11,677 bases of DNA from JBHIER01 sp046760705 [NCBI: bacterium] (GCA_046760705.1 JBHIER010000055.1:1-11677), one strand, 5' to 3'. Positions 1-6,891 are shown, counted from the first letter of the stretch. Translations and numbers: made by a program. The notes: generated by a model not told the origin, from the sequence alone.

Positions 1-34
1 GATAAACTCATTCCAAAAATTGCATTATGCTACC

Positions 35-2152
35 TCAACCTTCCGCCTCATTGCCGGTGATGATGTGGCGGATGCGAGTCTGGATCGCCCGGGCAGAGTG
101 AACGGTTGTGTTGACACCGTAGACAGAGGCGGCTTTGAAAAGACGTCCGAAGAGCCGCTTCTGCAGCTCAATGCGCTCAGGGGTGCGAAGGAGCAGATGA
201 GGATTGAAGAAAGGCTCGTTCCGGATTCCGCCTGTAGAAGTATCAGACCGGCCCTCTTCCAGAATCTTGATCGCCTCCTCGGGCTTGAGTTTTGCTATCG
301 GCGGTGCGACAGGATCGCGGCTGAGGAGGAATACCCACCTGAGGGAGGTCCGTTTGGTATGTTTGGCCGGGCCGCCGATCCAATATGGGTCGAGCATGGC
401 GTATGATTTGTCAGAGGCCTCGTAACAGAAGGGAGAGCCGCGGTCGAGACGGCAACTGTCCTGCTGCTGACAGGGAACGTTGGTGCACTCTTCCCTCTTG
501 GTGACCACATTCTCGCACTTGCTTCTATCGAAAAGGGGCGCGAAATTGGGACAAAATCTGACGAAGTCAGTCCGCTGGTAGAGCTTCCGCTCGGGCGTGT
601 CGGCCAAAGCTTCGCTGCCAAGATAGCGGATAAAGACCACATCGTTGGAGACGAGCTTGACCTCCTTCGTCCTGAGAAAAGCGGCCAGGTGTTCAGATTT
701 TCCGGTGCCCGGCGGGGCGATGAGTATCAGCCCGTCGCCGCCGATATCGACGCAGAACCCCCGAACACAATGAAGCTCCAAGAGGCGTTCTGAAATATCT
801 GCCGCCATTCCGATGGCCAGGCTCCGGAGCTGGCCGTAGAAGGCCGATTTGAAGAATATGGCTGTGCGGGACTCGGAGTTGTAATAGGCCCGCTGCTGGC
901 GGCCAGGGATGCAGCCCACGGCGTAGATGACGCCACGGGGCTCGACATCGGCCTCCAACTGGGCCGGATACCAGTTCTCAACCCAGAAATCGTAAAGATG
1001 CTGAAGGTTGGTCCGTAGTTGAATGGCCACCCCGGAGATGCTGACGTTCCACTCGAAGTAGTTGTCGTGAGTCAGGTGGGACTCGGCTTCGGCCACAAGT
1101 CCGTCCCGCATCTGGGCACTGACCGCCGGCTCAGTCTCGATGAAGGACTTACACAGGGTAATCGTGTTGTTGAGGGCGATCACCTTCGCTTTTCTCGTCG
1201 GCTCCAGCTTGGCCACGGCTTCGGCGATCCGGTCCATGGAGGTGGCGTAGGAGAGCCTGATGTAGCCCTCGGTCCCAAAAGCTTCCCCGGGGACCACCGC
1301 CACCCGGGCCTGCTTCAGCAGGAAATAGGCCATTCCGTAAGAGTTGCGAATCTGGATGCCCTCATATTCCCTATTAAAATAGTTGGTGAAGTTGGGAAAG
1401 ACGTAGAAGGCCCCCCTCGGCTTCATGCAGGAAACCCCAGGGATGGCGGTCAATCTCTGGAGGATGACATTGCGCCGCCTCTGGAACTCGGCCGCCATCA
1501 TGGTTACATCAGTCTGAGGACCGGTCAGGGCCTCCAGACTGGCCTTCTGGGAGATTGAGCAGGCGTTGGAGGTGTTGTGGCTCTGCACTCTGTCCATCCC
1601 GCTAATAAGCTCCTTGGGGCCGGCAGCGTACCCGATCCGCCAGCCGGTCATGGAGTACGCCTTGGAGACACCGTTAATAATGACCGTGCGCTCTTTGATT
1701 TTCTTGCCCAGAGAGGCGACGCTGACGAAACTGAACCCGTTGGATTGCCTCTGGCCAGATTTACAATCGGAGGGTAAGAGACCCAGTAGGGGGGCAGGGA
1801 TGATGGCTTCCTCGCCTTTATTCAACAGAGAGACCGCAAGGTTGAGGAGACAATTCTTGGCCCCGCTGGAGACAATAATTTCGCTCGGCTCGTACTCCAA
1901 GCCATTGTCCGTCCAGAGTTTCTGAATGATCGCCTGTTTCAGTTCCGGCATGCCGTCGTTGGCGGTATATTTGGTGAAATTCTCGTCGATCGCCCGTTTG
2001 GCCGCCTCTTTAACATTTTCCGGGGTAGGGAAGTCCGGCTCGCCGAGGCTGAGGTCGACGACGTCAATCCCCTCGGCCCGCATCGCTTGGGCCCTCGCTG
2101 TGATCTTGAGGGTGGGCGAAAATCCGATCTGTCGGATTCTGTCAGCTAACAT
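35..2152 (-). CDS. Fused class I aminotransferase / HprK-PEPCK-like kinase-domain protein, aminotransferase half internally deleted
   Basis: Residues 1-322 match a class I (AspC-type) PLP aminotransferase: SLGEPDFPTP near the N-terminus, SSGAK, Schiff-base Lys164 in the GVSKAYSMTGWR block, and YIRLSYAT near the domain end. Residues 324-705 resemble HprK/PEPCK-like P-loop kinases, with Walker A APPGTGKS at 479-486, a following SND acidic segment, and six Cys between 534 and 576. The start is ATG at 2152 with AAGGA six bases upstream; an in-frame GTG at 2170 lacks such a site. Compared with the intact aminotransferase at 3424, about 70 residues are missing between PAP and SVASLG. The missing part should contain the NPTG and SDE-Y motifs that hold PLP. 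Within the same spot, reading one base over restores PAPYWVSYP, so a frame slip is also present. The aminotransferase half is probably inactive as written. The junction has almost no linker and an in-frame GTG at 1183, so the kinase part may once have been a separate downstream gene. Kinase substrate unknown. Confidence 0.8.
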   Translation of the reverse strand: MLADRIRQIGFSPTLKITARAQAMRAEGIDVVDLSLGEPDFPTPENVKEAAKRAIDENFTKYTANDGMPELKQAIIQKLWTDNGLEYEPSEIIVSSGAKNCLLNLAVSLLNKGEEAIIPAPLLGLLPSDCKSGQRQSNGFSFVSVASLGKKIKERTVIINGVSKAYSMTGWRIGYAAGPKELISGMDRVQSHNTSNACSISQKASLEALTGPQTDVTMMAAEFQRRRNVILQRLTAIPGVSCMKPRGAFYVFPNFTNYFNREYEGIQIRNSYGMAYFLLKQARVAVVPGEAFGTEGYIRLSYATSMDRIAEAVAKLEPTRKAKVIALNNTITLCKSFIETEPAVSAQMRDGLVAEAESHLTHDNYFEWNVSISGVAIQLRTNLQHLYDFWVENWYPAQLEADVEPRGVIYAVGCIPGRQQRAYYNSESRTAIFFKSAFYGQLRSLAIGMAADISERLLELHCVRGFCVDIGGDGLILIAPPGTGKSEHLAAFLRTKEVKLVSNDVVFIRYLGSEALADTPERKLYQRTDFVRFCPNFAPLFDRSKCENVVTKREECTNVPCQQQDSCRLDRGSPFCYEASDKSYAMLDPYWIGGPAKHTKRTSLRWVFLLSRDPVAPPIAKLKPEEAIKILEEGRSDTSTGGIRNEPFFNPHLLLRTPERIELQKRLFGRLFKAASVYGVNTTVHSARAIQTRIRHIITGNEAEG

Positions 2153-2201
2153 ACGGTTCCTTTGTTGCACCGATTGCCTTTTCGTCTACCATCGGTTCAG
2201 G

Positions 2202-2220
2202 TTCCCCTACTCAGGGGGAA
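2202..2220 (-). other. Stem-loop in the leader of the aminotransferase-kinase gene
   Basis: TTCCCCT and AGGGGGAA flank a four-base ACTC loop, giving a seven-pair stem with one bulged G. It lies about 50 bases upstream of the ATG at 2152, within the likely 5' leader. No T-tract follows on either strand, so it is not a terminator; a leader or regulatory RNA structure is possible but unproven. Confidence 0.35.
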
Positions 2221-2303
2221 GGTTTGATTCTAAAGACCACTCGTGAGGCCCTCTCCGTTCTCCTGCCCAGCACGATGATCTTATCGCTATTGAAGTGCGG
2301 TTC

Positions 2304-2330
2304 GGCCCGAGGAAACCCTCCGGGCCCTTT
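2304..2330. other. GC-rich hairpin in the leader region
   Basis: GGCCCGAGG and CCT-C-CGGGCC pair around an AAAC loop, nine pairs with one bulged C. On the plus strand it is followed only by CTTTCG, and no plus-strand gene ends nearby. It is therefore better read as a structured element in the upstream region of the minus-strand fusion gene than as a terminator. Confidence 0.35.
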
Positions 2331-2550
2331 CGATTGAAAGCACGACGAACGTCCCAATTGACCCTTCTTCTTACGTACTCGGTACGAATCCTTTTAGGAA
2401 ACTCAAATATACGCTAAAACCGTCTCTGATCCAACCATTTTCCGAGTGCATTTCCGAGTCCCAGGGTCGGTCTTCTCGATCTCGATTCATGGGGTGCAGA
2501 AGGACTCTTTTCGGGATTGTATTTTGAATGATGAAATGTGGGTTTTCAAA

Positions 2551-2573
2551 GACCCACTCCGCGAGTGGGGGTC
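2551..2573. repeat. Inverted repeat, possible weak minus-strand terminator
   Basis: CCCACTC and GAGTGGG form a perfect seven-base stem around CGC, extendable by GAC/GTC with two bulged G. On the minus strand the stem is followed by TCTTTG, a weak T-run. It lies about 135 bases beyond the stop of the coding-like minus-strand stretch ending at 2708, so it could be that remnant's old terminator (inference). Confidence 0.3.
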
Positions 2574-2707
2574 CGGAAAGATGCCGAAGGTTCAAAAACT
2601 GTTGATTTTTGGGAACATTTCAATTATATTTCGTTCCGCCCAAAATGGGGTGATCGTTGTTGAACTTGCAAAAGCGAGGGGAATGGAGGGAGGAATTTAC
2701 GGTCCAC

Positions 2708-2925
2708 TCACCTGTGAGCGGTCTTGTGGGAACCTGAAGGGGTGCTTGATGGGTCGAAGTCAGGCTCAGAGGTTTGAAAGGCCAGCTCTGAAATGCGGTA
2801 CCAGAACCATTGTGTGGGATCGGTGGAAAGGGCGCTCGGTCGCCAGGTGAACAAGTAGTCGCGGCCGTCCCAAAGGCCAGCGATAGGCACGGCCCGGGAG
2901 AAGGAGCCCTGGCCGATAAACTGAA
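2708..2925 (-). pseudogene. Possible unidentified gene remnant
   Basis: The minus-strand frame ending in TGA at 2708 translates to a plausible protein-like segment including GLWDGRDYLFTWRP and PTQWFWYRISEL. It is rich in aromatic residues, and most codons end in C or G. It continues open past 2890 into the antisense of the Nudix start with no convincing ribosome-binding site or ATG, which suggests only a C-terminal fragment survives. I do not recognise the family. Two other frames over the same bases are also open, so chance in a stop-poor stretch remains possible. Confidence 0.25.
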
Positions 2926-2934
2926 AGGTCCATA

Positions 2935-3375
2935 ATGCCGAAGACCCATAAGAGCTGCCCGCACTGCGGGCAAGAATTGGTGGACTGGCAAAACCCTACC
3001 CCAACAGTTGACATCATTATCGAAGTCGGTGGTGGCGTTGTTTTAATAAAACGTAAGAATCCTCCTCACGGCTGGGCGCTTCCCGGGGGATTTGTGGATG
3101 TGGGCGAAACAGTGGAAGCTGCTGCTGTCCGGGAGGCCAGGGAGGAGACATCCCTGGATGTCCGACTAAAGAGGCAATTCCACACGTACTCCGATCCGGA
3201 GCGCGATCCGAGACACCATAGCATATCCACCGTGTTTGTCGCTGAGGCGAGCGGAGTTCCAAAAGCCGCAGATGACGCCTCCGAAATAGGGGTCTTTACG
3301 TCCACCGATCTTCCCGAAGAGATCGCCTTCGATCACCTCCAAATTCTGCGAGACTATTTTGAGAAGAGATTTTAG
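2935..3375 (+). CDS. Nudix hydrolase (ADP-ribose pyrophosphatase-like)
   Basis: This 146-residue protein has a complete Nudix fold signature. The box GX5EX7REUXEEXGU maps to residues 52-74 (G52, E58, R66-E67, E70-E71), with Ser73 where Gly is usual. The catalytic acidic residues that bind the divalent metal are present. The N-terminus has a single CPHCG knuckle at 8-12 and then [11 protein letters not shown], an arrangement seen in Nudix proteins annotated as ADP-ribose or nucleoside-diphosphate-sugar pyrophosphatases; substrate cannot be assigned from sequence. Only one CxxC pair is present, so a mononuclear zinc ribbon would need other ligands or a partner chain. The ATG has AAAGG six bases upstream. 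The stop is TAG, and the next gene begins 48 bases later on the same strand, so the two are probably co-transcribed. No link between Nudix activity and the aminotransferase is evident. Confidence 0.9.
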   Translation: MPKTHKSCPHCGQELVDWQNPTPTVDIIIEVGGGVVLIKRKNPPHGWALPGGFVDVGETVEAAAVREAREETSLDVRLKRQFHTYSDPERDPRHHSISTVFVAEASGVPKAADDASEIGVFTSTDLPEEIAFDHLQILRDYFEKRF

Positions 3376-3423
3376 AAACCTTAGCACCGTCCTGAGAGCG
3401 TGAGATTTAAAAAGGAGCGATCG

Positions 3424-4644
3424 ATGAAATTTGCCAAACGAATGAGTCAATTGGGAACGGAGACGGCCTTTGACGTTCTGGCTGAGGTTGAAAAGTTGAA
3501 GGCACAGGGGAGGGATATTGTCAGTTTTTCCATCGGGGAGCCTGACTTCAATACGCCTGAGCACATCAAGCAGGCCGGGATTAAGGCTATTGAGGAGAAC
3601 CAGACCCATTACGGTCCGTCGGCGGGTATCCGTCCCTTGCAAGAAGCCATCTGTCGGTACATCTCAGAGACGAGGGGGATCCCGGTTGAGCCCGATGAAG
3701 TGGTGGTCACTCCGGGAGCAAAGCCGATCATGTTCTTCAGCCTCTTGACCTGTGTGGAGGAAGGCGATGAGGTGCTCTATCCGAACCCCGGGTTTCCCAT
3801 TTATGAGTCGGTCATCAACTTCGTCGGGGCCAGGGCTGTGCCCACACCTTTGCTCGAGGAGAAGGAATTCCGGTTCGACGTCGAGGAGCTCAAGCGGAGA
3901 GTGACGCCAAAGACGAGGTTCATCATCCTCAACTCACCCCAGAACCCCACTGGAGGTGTGCTCAGCAAGTCGGATCTGGAGGCCGTGGCCGAGGTGGCCA
4001 TCGAGCACGACCTGTGGGTCTTATCCGATGAGGTCTATTCGCGCATGCAGTACGAGGGCGAGTTTTTGAGTATCGCCTCTCTGCCTGAGATGAAAGAGCG
4101 AACGATCCTTTTAGATGGCCACTCCAAGACCTATGCCATGACAGGCTGGCGGTTGGGTTTCGGTGTCATGAACAGAGAGATGGCCGTCTGGATCACCAGA
4201 TTGATGACCAACTCCAACTCCTGCACAGCCACCTTCACCCAGTACGCCGGCATCGAGGCCTTGGATGGTCCACAGGAACCCTCGCAGGCCATGGTGAAGG
4301 AGTTCAAGGAGAGAAGAGACCTCATTGTCAAAGGTCTCAACGACATTGAAGGCGTCACCTGTCTTACGCCGAATGGCGCATTCTACGTTTTCCCAAACGT
4401 AACTCAGGCCTGTAAAAATCTTGGTTTCAAAAATGCCGATGAACTGCAGCACTATCTGCTGCACGAAGCCGGTGTGGCTACTCTGGCCCGAAGCTGTTTC
4501 GGTGTCAGGAACGAAGGTGAGACCGACGAGTACATCCGCCTCTCCTATGCCACTTCAAAGGAGAACATCATCGAAGGCCTGAAGCGAATGAAGGAGGCGA
4601 TTGAGAAGGAGGGCGTTTTTTGGGATCCTGAAGCAGATGGTTAG
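3424..4644 (+). CDS. Class I/II PLP-dependent aminotransferase (aspartate-aminotransferase-like), intact
   Basis: A complete 406-residue fold-type I aminotransferase. Visible motifs are SIGEPDFNTP near the N-terminus, TPGAK for cofactor phosphate, NPTGG with Asn174, SDEVYSR with Asp202 and Tyr205, Schiff-base Lys235 in HSKTYAMTGWR, and EYIRLSYA with Arg372, expected to bind the substrate carboxylate. The family transfers amino groups between amino acids and 2-oxoacids in the cytoplasm; aspartate and glutamate are typical partners, but aromatic or alanine specificity is not excluded. The start is ATG at 3424, preceded by AAGGAG at 3412-3417 with a six-base spacer; an upstream in-frame GTG at 3400 has no such site. 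It probably shares a transcript with the Nudix gene. It is a useful reference for the damaged aminotransferase half at 35-2152, because every motif missing there is present here. Confidence 0.93.
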   Translation: MKFAKRMSQLGTETAFDVLAEVEKLKAQGRDIVSFSIGEPDFNTPEHIKQAGIKAIEENQTHYGPSAGIRPLQEAICRYISETRGIPVEPDEVVVTPGAKPIMFFSLLTCVEEGDEVLYPNPGFPIYESVINFVGARAVPTPLLEEKEFRFDVEELKRRVTPKTRFIILNSPQNPTGGVLSKSDLEAVAEVAIEHDLWVLSDEVYSRMQYEGEFLSIASLPEMKERTILLDGHSKTYAMTGWRLGFGVMNREMAVWITRLMTNSNSCTATFTQYAGIEALDGPQEPSQAMVKEFKERRDLIVKGLNDIEGVTCLTPNGAFYVFPNVTQACKNLGFKNADELQHYLLHEAGVATLARSCFGVRNEGETDEYIRLSYATSKENIIEGLKRMKEAIEKEGVFWDPEADG

Positions 4645-4667
4645 ATAAAGATAGGCGTCACCACCGG

Positions 4668-4693
4668 CCTGCCTGTGCGAGCTCGCAGACAGG
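4668..4693. repeat. Imperfect palindrome downstream of the aminotransferase gene
   Basis: CCTGCCTGTGCGAG faces CTCGCAGACAGG with almost no loop. The right arm's reverse complement matches the left arm apart from two extra bases and one mismatch. It lies 23 bases after the aminotransferase stop. No T-run follows, so it is not a classical intrinsic terminator. It may be an extragenic palindromic repeat of the kind dispersed in many genomes, but only one copy is seen in this window. Confidence 0.45.
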
Positions 4694-4711
4694 GGTCTTA
4701 GCTCAGGGCAT

Positions 4712-5191
4712 GTGCTCAATGGGGTAACTCGGGGATCCCGAATCAAGTTCGCGACAGGAATGGAAGAACCAACTGTCTCCTTGCGAAGGTCCCGGAAGAT
4801 GAGGAGTAGCGCGGGATCAAGAGTCGAGGACAAGATCGTGCAACGAGCGGTGGTGATGCTTCTTGAGCCGATCTATGAGCAGATGTTCTACGATCTCTCC
4901 CATGGTTTCCGGAAGGGCAGGAGCCAACACAGAGCGATTAGACGGCTCCGTGAAGAGCTCATTAGGCTGAGGATAAACTGGATAGTCAGCCCGGATATTA
5001 CGGGGCTCTTCCACAACATTGATCAGGGATTGCTTACAACGTGAATCAAAAGGAGAGTGAATACGTTGGGGGCGCCATAAGGAGGAGTGATCTCATCGTT
5101 ATTGAGTAACATCTTCCTGCACTATGTCGTGGTCCAACCGCGGCTGAGAGGACGAAGCTTCGTCATCCGATGGGCCATAATATGTGGGGGC
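4712..5191 (+). pseudogene. Group II intron reverse transcriptase/maturase (LtrA-type) remnant
   Basis: One reading frame keeps clear reverse-transcriptase motifs. From about 4823 it reads VEDKIVQRAVV, then LEPIYEQMFYD, then SHGFRKGRSQHRA, then LRINWIVSPDITGLFHNIDQGLL, which is the first catalytic-Asp region. A TGA at 5042 interrupts it, where intact relatives usually have a sense codon. The frame resumes with RRVN, then GAP, a TAA at 5078 in place of the usual Gln of GTPQGG, and GGVISSLLSNIFLHYV from 5081. It continues with PRLRGRSFVIRWA, but the two Asp of the YADD centre are gone. About 20-30 residues appear missing between RRVN and GAP, and more after LHYV. The N-terminus and the maturase and endonuclease domains are absent. 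I see no intron domain V or clean intron ends. It is a dead fragment of a retroelement once inserted here. Confidence 0.82.
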
Positions 5192-5424
5192 TCAGTTAGG
5201 ATCGACTGACGCTGGCGATTGGCGTCCATACCCGGCGCATCAACGAGATTGTGCTTGGAAAACGGCCTATTACTGCGGATACGGCCTTACGATTGGCGAA
5301 GTTCTTTAGGACGTCAGCACAATTCTGGATGGGGTTACAGGCAGATTACGACCTGGACATCGCCGAGGATGCCTTGGGGCATCGGTCTCTTTTTCTGGTA
5401 CTTCATGGGGAAACCAATGTATAA
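5170..5424 (+). pseudogene. HigA-family antitoxin remnant (XRE/VapI-type helix-turn-helix)
   Basis: The frame reads MGHNMWGLS, a TAG at 5197-5199, then DRLTLAIGVHTRRINEIVLG and KRPITADTALRLAKFF, then FWMGLQADYDLDIAED, ending at TAA 5422. This is the HigA addiction-module core: the helix-turn-helix, the ITADTALRL helix and the FW-LQ-YDL signature. The TAG falls where relatives carry Gln in the LSQ turn just before the helix-turn-helix. The usual 15-25 N-terminal residues are missing, replaced by the reverse-transcriptase relic read in another frame, and the C-terminus diverges after DALGHR. No HigB toxin gene is present, although higB normally sits just upstream. The family binds its own operator and neutralises the mRNA-cleaving HigB. 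Here it is probably non-functional; an internal start after the TAG would lack part of the DNA-binding domain. Confidence 0.8.
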
Positions 5425-5516
5425 GCCTGGGATGGTTCGCGCAGGTAAAAATCTTCATGCTTCACTCTTATTCCAAACCCTGTTGGGATGCAGTCGTTGG
5501 GGAACTCTTACGTGAT

Positions 5517-5546
5517 TTGAAATAAAGAATGAGCGTAGGGTATCAA
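5517..5546 (+). promoter_or_regulatory. Candidate sigma-70-type promoter for the transporter-peptidase operon
   Basis: TTGAAA at 5517-5522 (five of six matches to TTGACA) is followed after 18 bases by TATCAA at 5541-5546 (four of six matches to TATAAT). It lies 20 bases before the first of two duplicated start sites, in an A/T-rich gap after the antitoxin relic. This is consensus resemblance only. Confidence 0.3.
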
Positions 5547-5556
5547 ATGAATTCTG

Positions 5557-5624
5557 TGAGGAGACTATGAAAAAAAGAACACTATTTCCTTTGAGGAGAC
5601 TATGAAAAAAAGAACACTATTTCC
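5557..5624 (+). repeat. 33-bp tandem duplication of a ribosome-binding site and start codon
   Basis: The 33 bases at 5557-5589, which contain GAGGAG, an ATG and the first codons, recur exactly at 5592-5624, separated by two T residues (period 35). The first ATG, at 5567, opens a 12-codon frame, MKKRTLFPLRRL. Its TGA at 5603-5605 overlaps the real transporter ATG at 5602-5604. Because 35 is not a multiple of three, the copy cannot extend the transporter; it creates a leader peptide with the same ribosome-binding site and the same first eight residues. Confidence 0.95.
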
Positions 5625-6891
5625 GAAAGTTTTTTGGGTTGCAAATTCAGTCGAAGTGCTTGAGCGATTTGCCTATTACGGAATTTACATGGGCTTTGGT
5701 ATTTACATGGAATACCTCGGGTATACGAAAGCTCAACTCGGAATTGTGCAGAGCATATTCTTACTGTTCTCGTATGTAATTCCAGTCATATCTGGAACTT
5801 TTGCTGACAGGTTTGGGTTCAAAAGAGTTCTGATCATCTCCTATTTGGCCTATCTGCCGTCAATCTTACTGTTGATTGTCACAAAATCGTTCTCAGGAAT
5901 TGCCCTCACAATGCTCAGTATTGCTCTTGCCGCTGGTATCTTCAAACCCCTCATCTCTGGGACAGTAAGAGCCGTTACGGATAAGACCAACAAGACCCTC
6001 GGCTTTGGTATCTTCTATGCAATGGTAAATGTTGGTGCGTCATTCGGACCGATTGTGGCTGGTAAGCTGAGAGCCATATCATGGAATCATGCATTCTTAG
6101 CCGCTGCAATCGCTGTTGGTTTTATGTTGTCCATTACGATCTTCTTTTACAAAGAACCAAAGAGAGAGATTGAAGGCGTTACACTGAGCAAGAAATTCAG
6201 GGATTTGGTTATCGCCCTCTCTGATGTGAAATTTGCCATATTCTTAGTACTGCTTGGATTGTTCTTTTGGCTTCCCTTCTGGGCCTTCTTTAACCTGCTT
6301 GCTATGTATGTAGATAGAAATCTTGACACCGCCAGGCTTTACTTAAATGTGAAAAGTGTATTCGGAGCTGGCTTCGCGAGCATTTTTTCACGTGTCGATG
6401 AAGGAGGAGTGAGAAGGATGCTCGGGGAAACCATTTCACACACTGGTTATATCGTCATGATTCTCCAGGTCTTCGTTTCCAGAATATTTGAAAGGTTCAG
6501 AGCTATCCCTTCATTCTTATTTGGCCTGTTTGTCGCTACTCTGGGTCTCCTATTGTTGGGTTATGCAAAAATCTCATTCCCTGCATGGGTATTTCTGGGT
6601 ATTTTCCTCTTCGCAGTGGGCGAGATGATATCTTCGCCGCGTATTCAGGAATATATCACCTGGATCGCCCCCAAAGAAAAAGCAGGGCTATACATGGGTT
6701 CAAACTTTCTCCCAATTGGTTTAGGAGGCGCATTGAGCGGCGTGGTTTATACCTCCCTTTACGGATACTTCCGAAATACGGGCCACTCTGAGTATGTATG
6801 GTTTGTACTCGCTGCTCACTTGATAGTTGGAATATTATCAATGTTTATCTTTACAAAGAGTGCTGGGGAATTCAAAGAGATGGAAGAGTGA
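5602..6891 (+). CDS. POT-family (PTR2-like) proton-coupled peptide transporter, MFS fold
   Basis: A 429-residue membrane protein with about twelve hydrophobic segments (roughly 28-42, 46-66, 73-93, 97-118, 130-152, 158-178, 205-228, 277-296, 300-320, 322-342, 365-387 and 396-415). The first segment carries EVLERFAYYG (Glu18, Glu21, Arg22), the ExxERFxYYG signature of POT carriers that couples proton and peptide binding. FADRFGFKR between segments 2 and 3 fits the MFS loop motif. Such carriers import di- and tripeptides across the inner membrane. The start is the second of two duplicated ATGs, with GAGGAG only three bases upstream, and it can be translationally coupled to the overlapping leader peptide. 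The M3 peptidase follows 31 bases downstream, supporting a peptide-uptake operon. A loop of about 50 residues between segments 7 and 8 is long. Codons are more A/T-rich than those of the aminotransferase and M49 genes. Confidence 0.85.
   Translation: MKKRTLFPKVFWVANSVEVLERFAYYGIYMGFGIYMEYLGYTKAQLGIVQSIFLLFSYVIPVISGTFADRFGFKRVLIISYLAYLPSILLLIVTKSFSGIALTMLSIALAAGIFKPLISGTVRAVTDKTNKTLGFGIFYAMVNVGASFGPIVAGKLRAISWNHAFLAAAIAVGFMLSITIFFYKEPKREIEGVTLSKKFRDLVIALSDVKFAIFLVLLGLFFWLPFWAFFNLLAMYVDRNLDTARLYLNVKSVFGAGFASIFSRVDEGGVRRMLGETISHTGYIVMILQVFVSRIFERFRAIPSFLFGLFVATLGLLLLGYAKISFPAWVFLGIFLFAVGEMISSPRIQEYITWIAPKEKAGLYMGSNFLPIGLGGALSGVVYTSLYGYFRNTGHSEYVWFVLAAHLIVGILSMFIFTKSAGEFKEMEE

Larger units (their letters stand above)
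2153..2934. other. Intergenic region between divergent genes, with hairpins and coding-like minus-strand stretches
   Basis: About 780 bases separate the fusion gene (minus) from the Nudix gene (plus). No recognised gene is present. Two hairpins lie near the fusion gene (2202-2220 and 2304-2326) and one more central (2551-2573). On the minus strand, 2211-2396 is open for about 60 codons without an ATG, is rich in Lys and Arg, and stops 58 bases before the fusion-gene start. A second minus-strand stretch, 2708 to about 2925, shows a strong G/C third-position preference and a Trp/Phe/Tyr-rich translation, which suggests a gene remnant. Neither matches a family I recognise. Open plus-strand frames here look like chance. 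Confidence 0.5.

Noticed and set aside
1019-1558. A 179-codon plus-strand frame opposite the aminotransferase.
   Set aside because: Shadow of the minus-strand coding sequence; no domain or start signal.
1737-1748. NPTGSV in the shifted frame of the damaged aminotransferase, resembling the missing PLP motif.
   Set aside because: It lies directly after the YWVSYP strand, about 40 residues too early, and the other frame of the same bases fits the conserved FVSVASLG block; judged coincidental.
2304-2330. GC-rich hairpin plus CTTT as a plus-strand intrinsic terminator.
   Set aside because: No plus-strand gene ends upstream, and the T-run is only three bases.
2446-2850. A 134-codon plus-strand frame between the fusion and Nudix genes.
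   Set aside because: No family resemblance, no good ribosome-binding site, and the opposite strand looks more coding over its second half.
4668-4680. GTGCG in the palindrome as a group II intron 5' end.
   Set aside because: It is part of the palindrome arm, and no intron domain V or 3' end is visible downstream.
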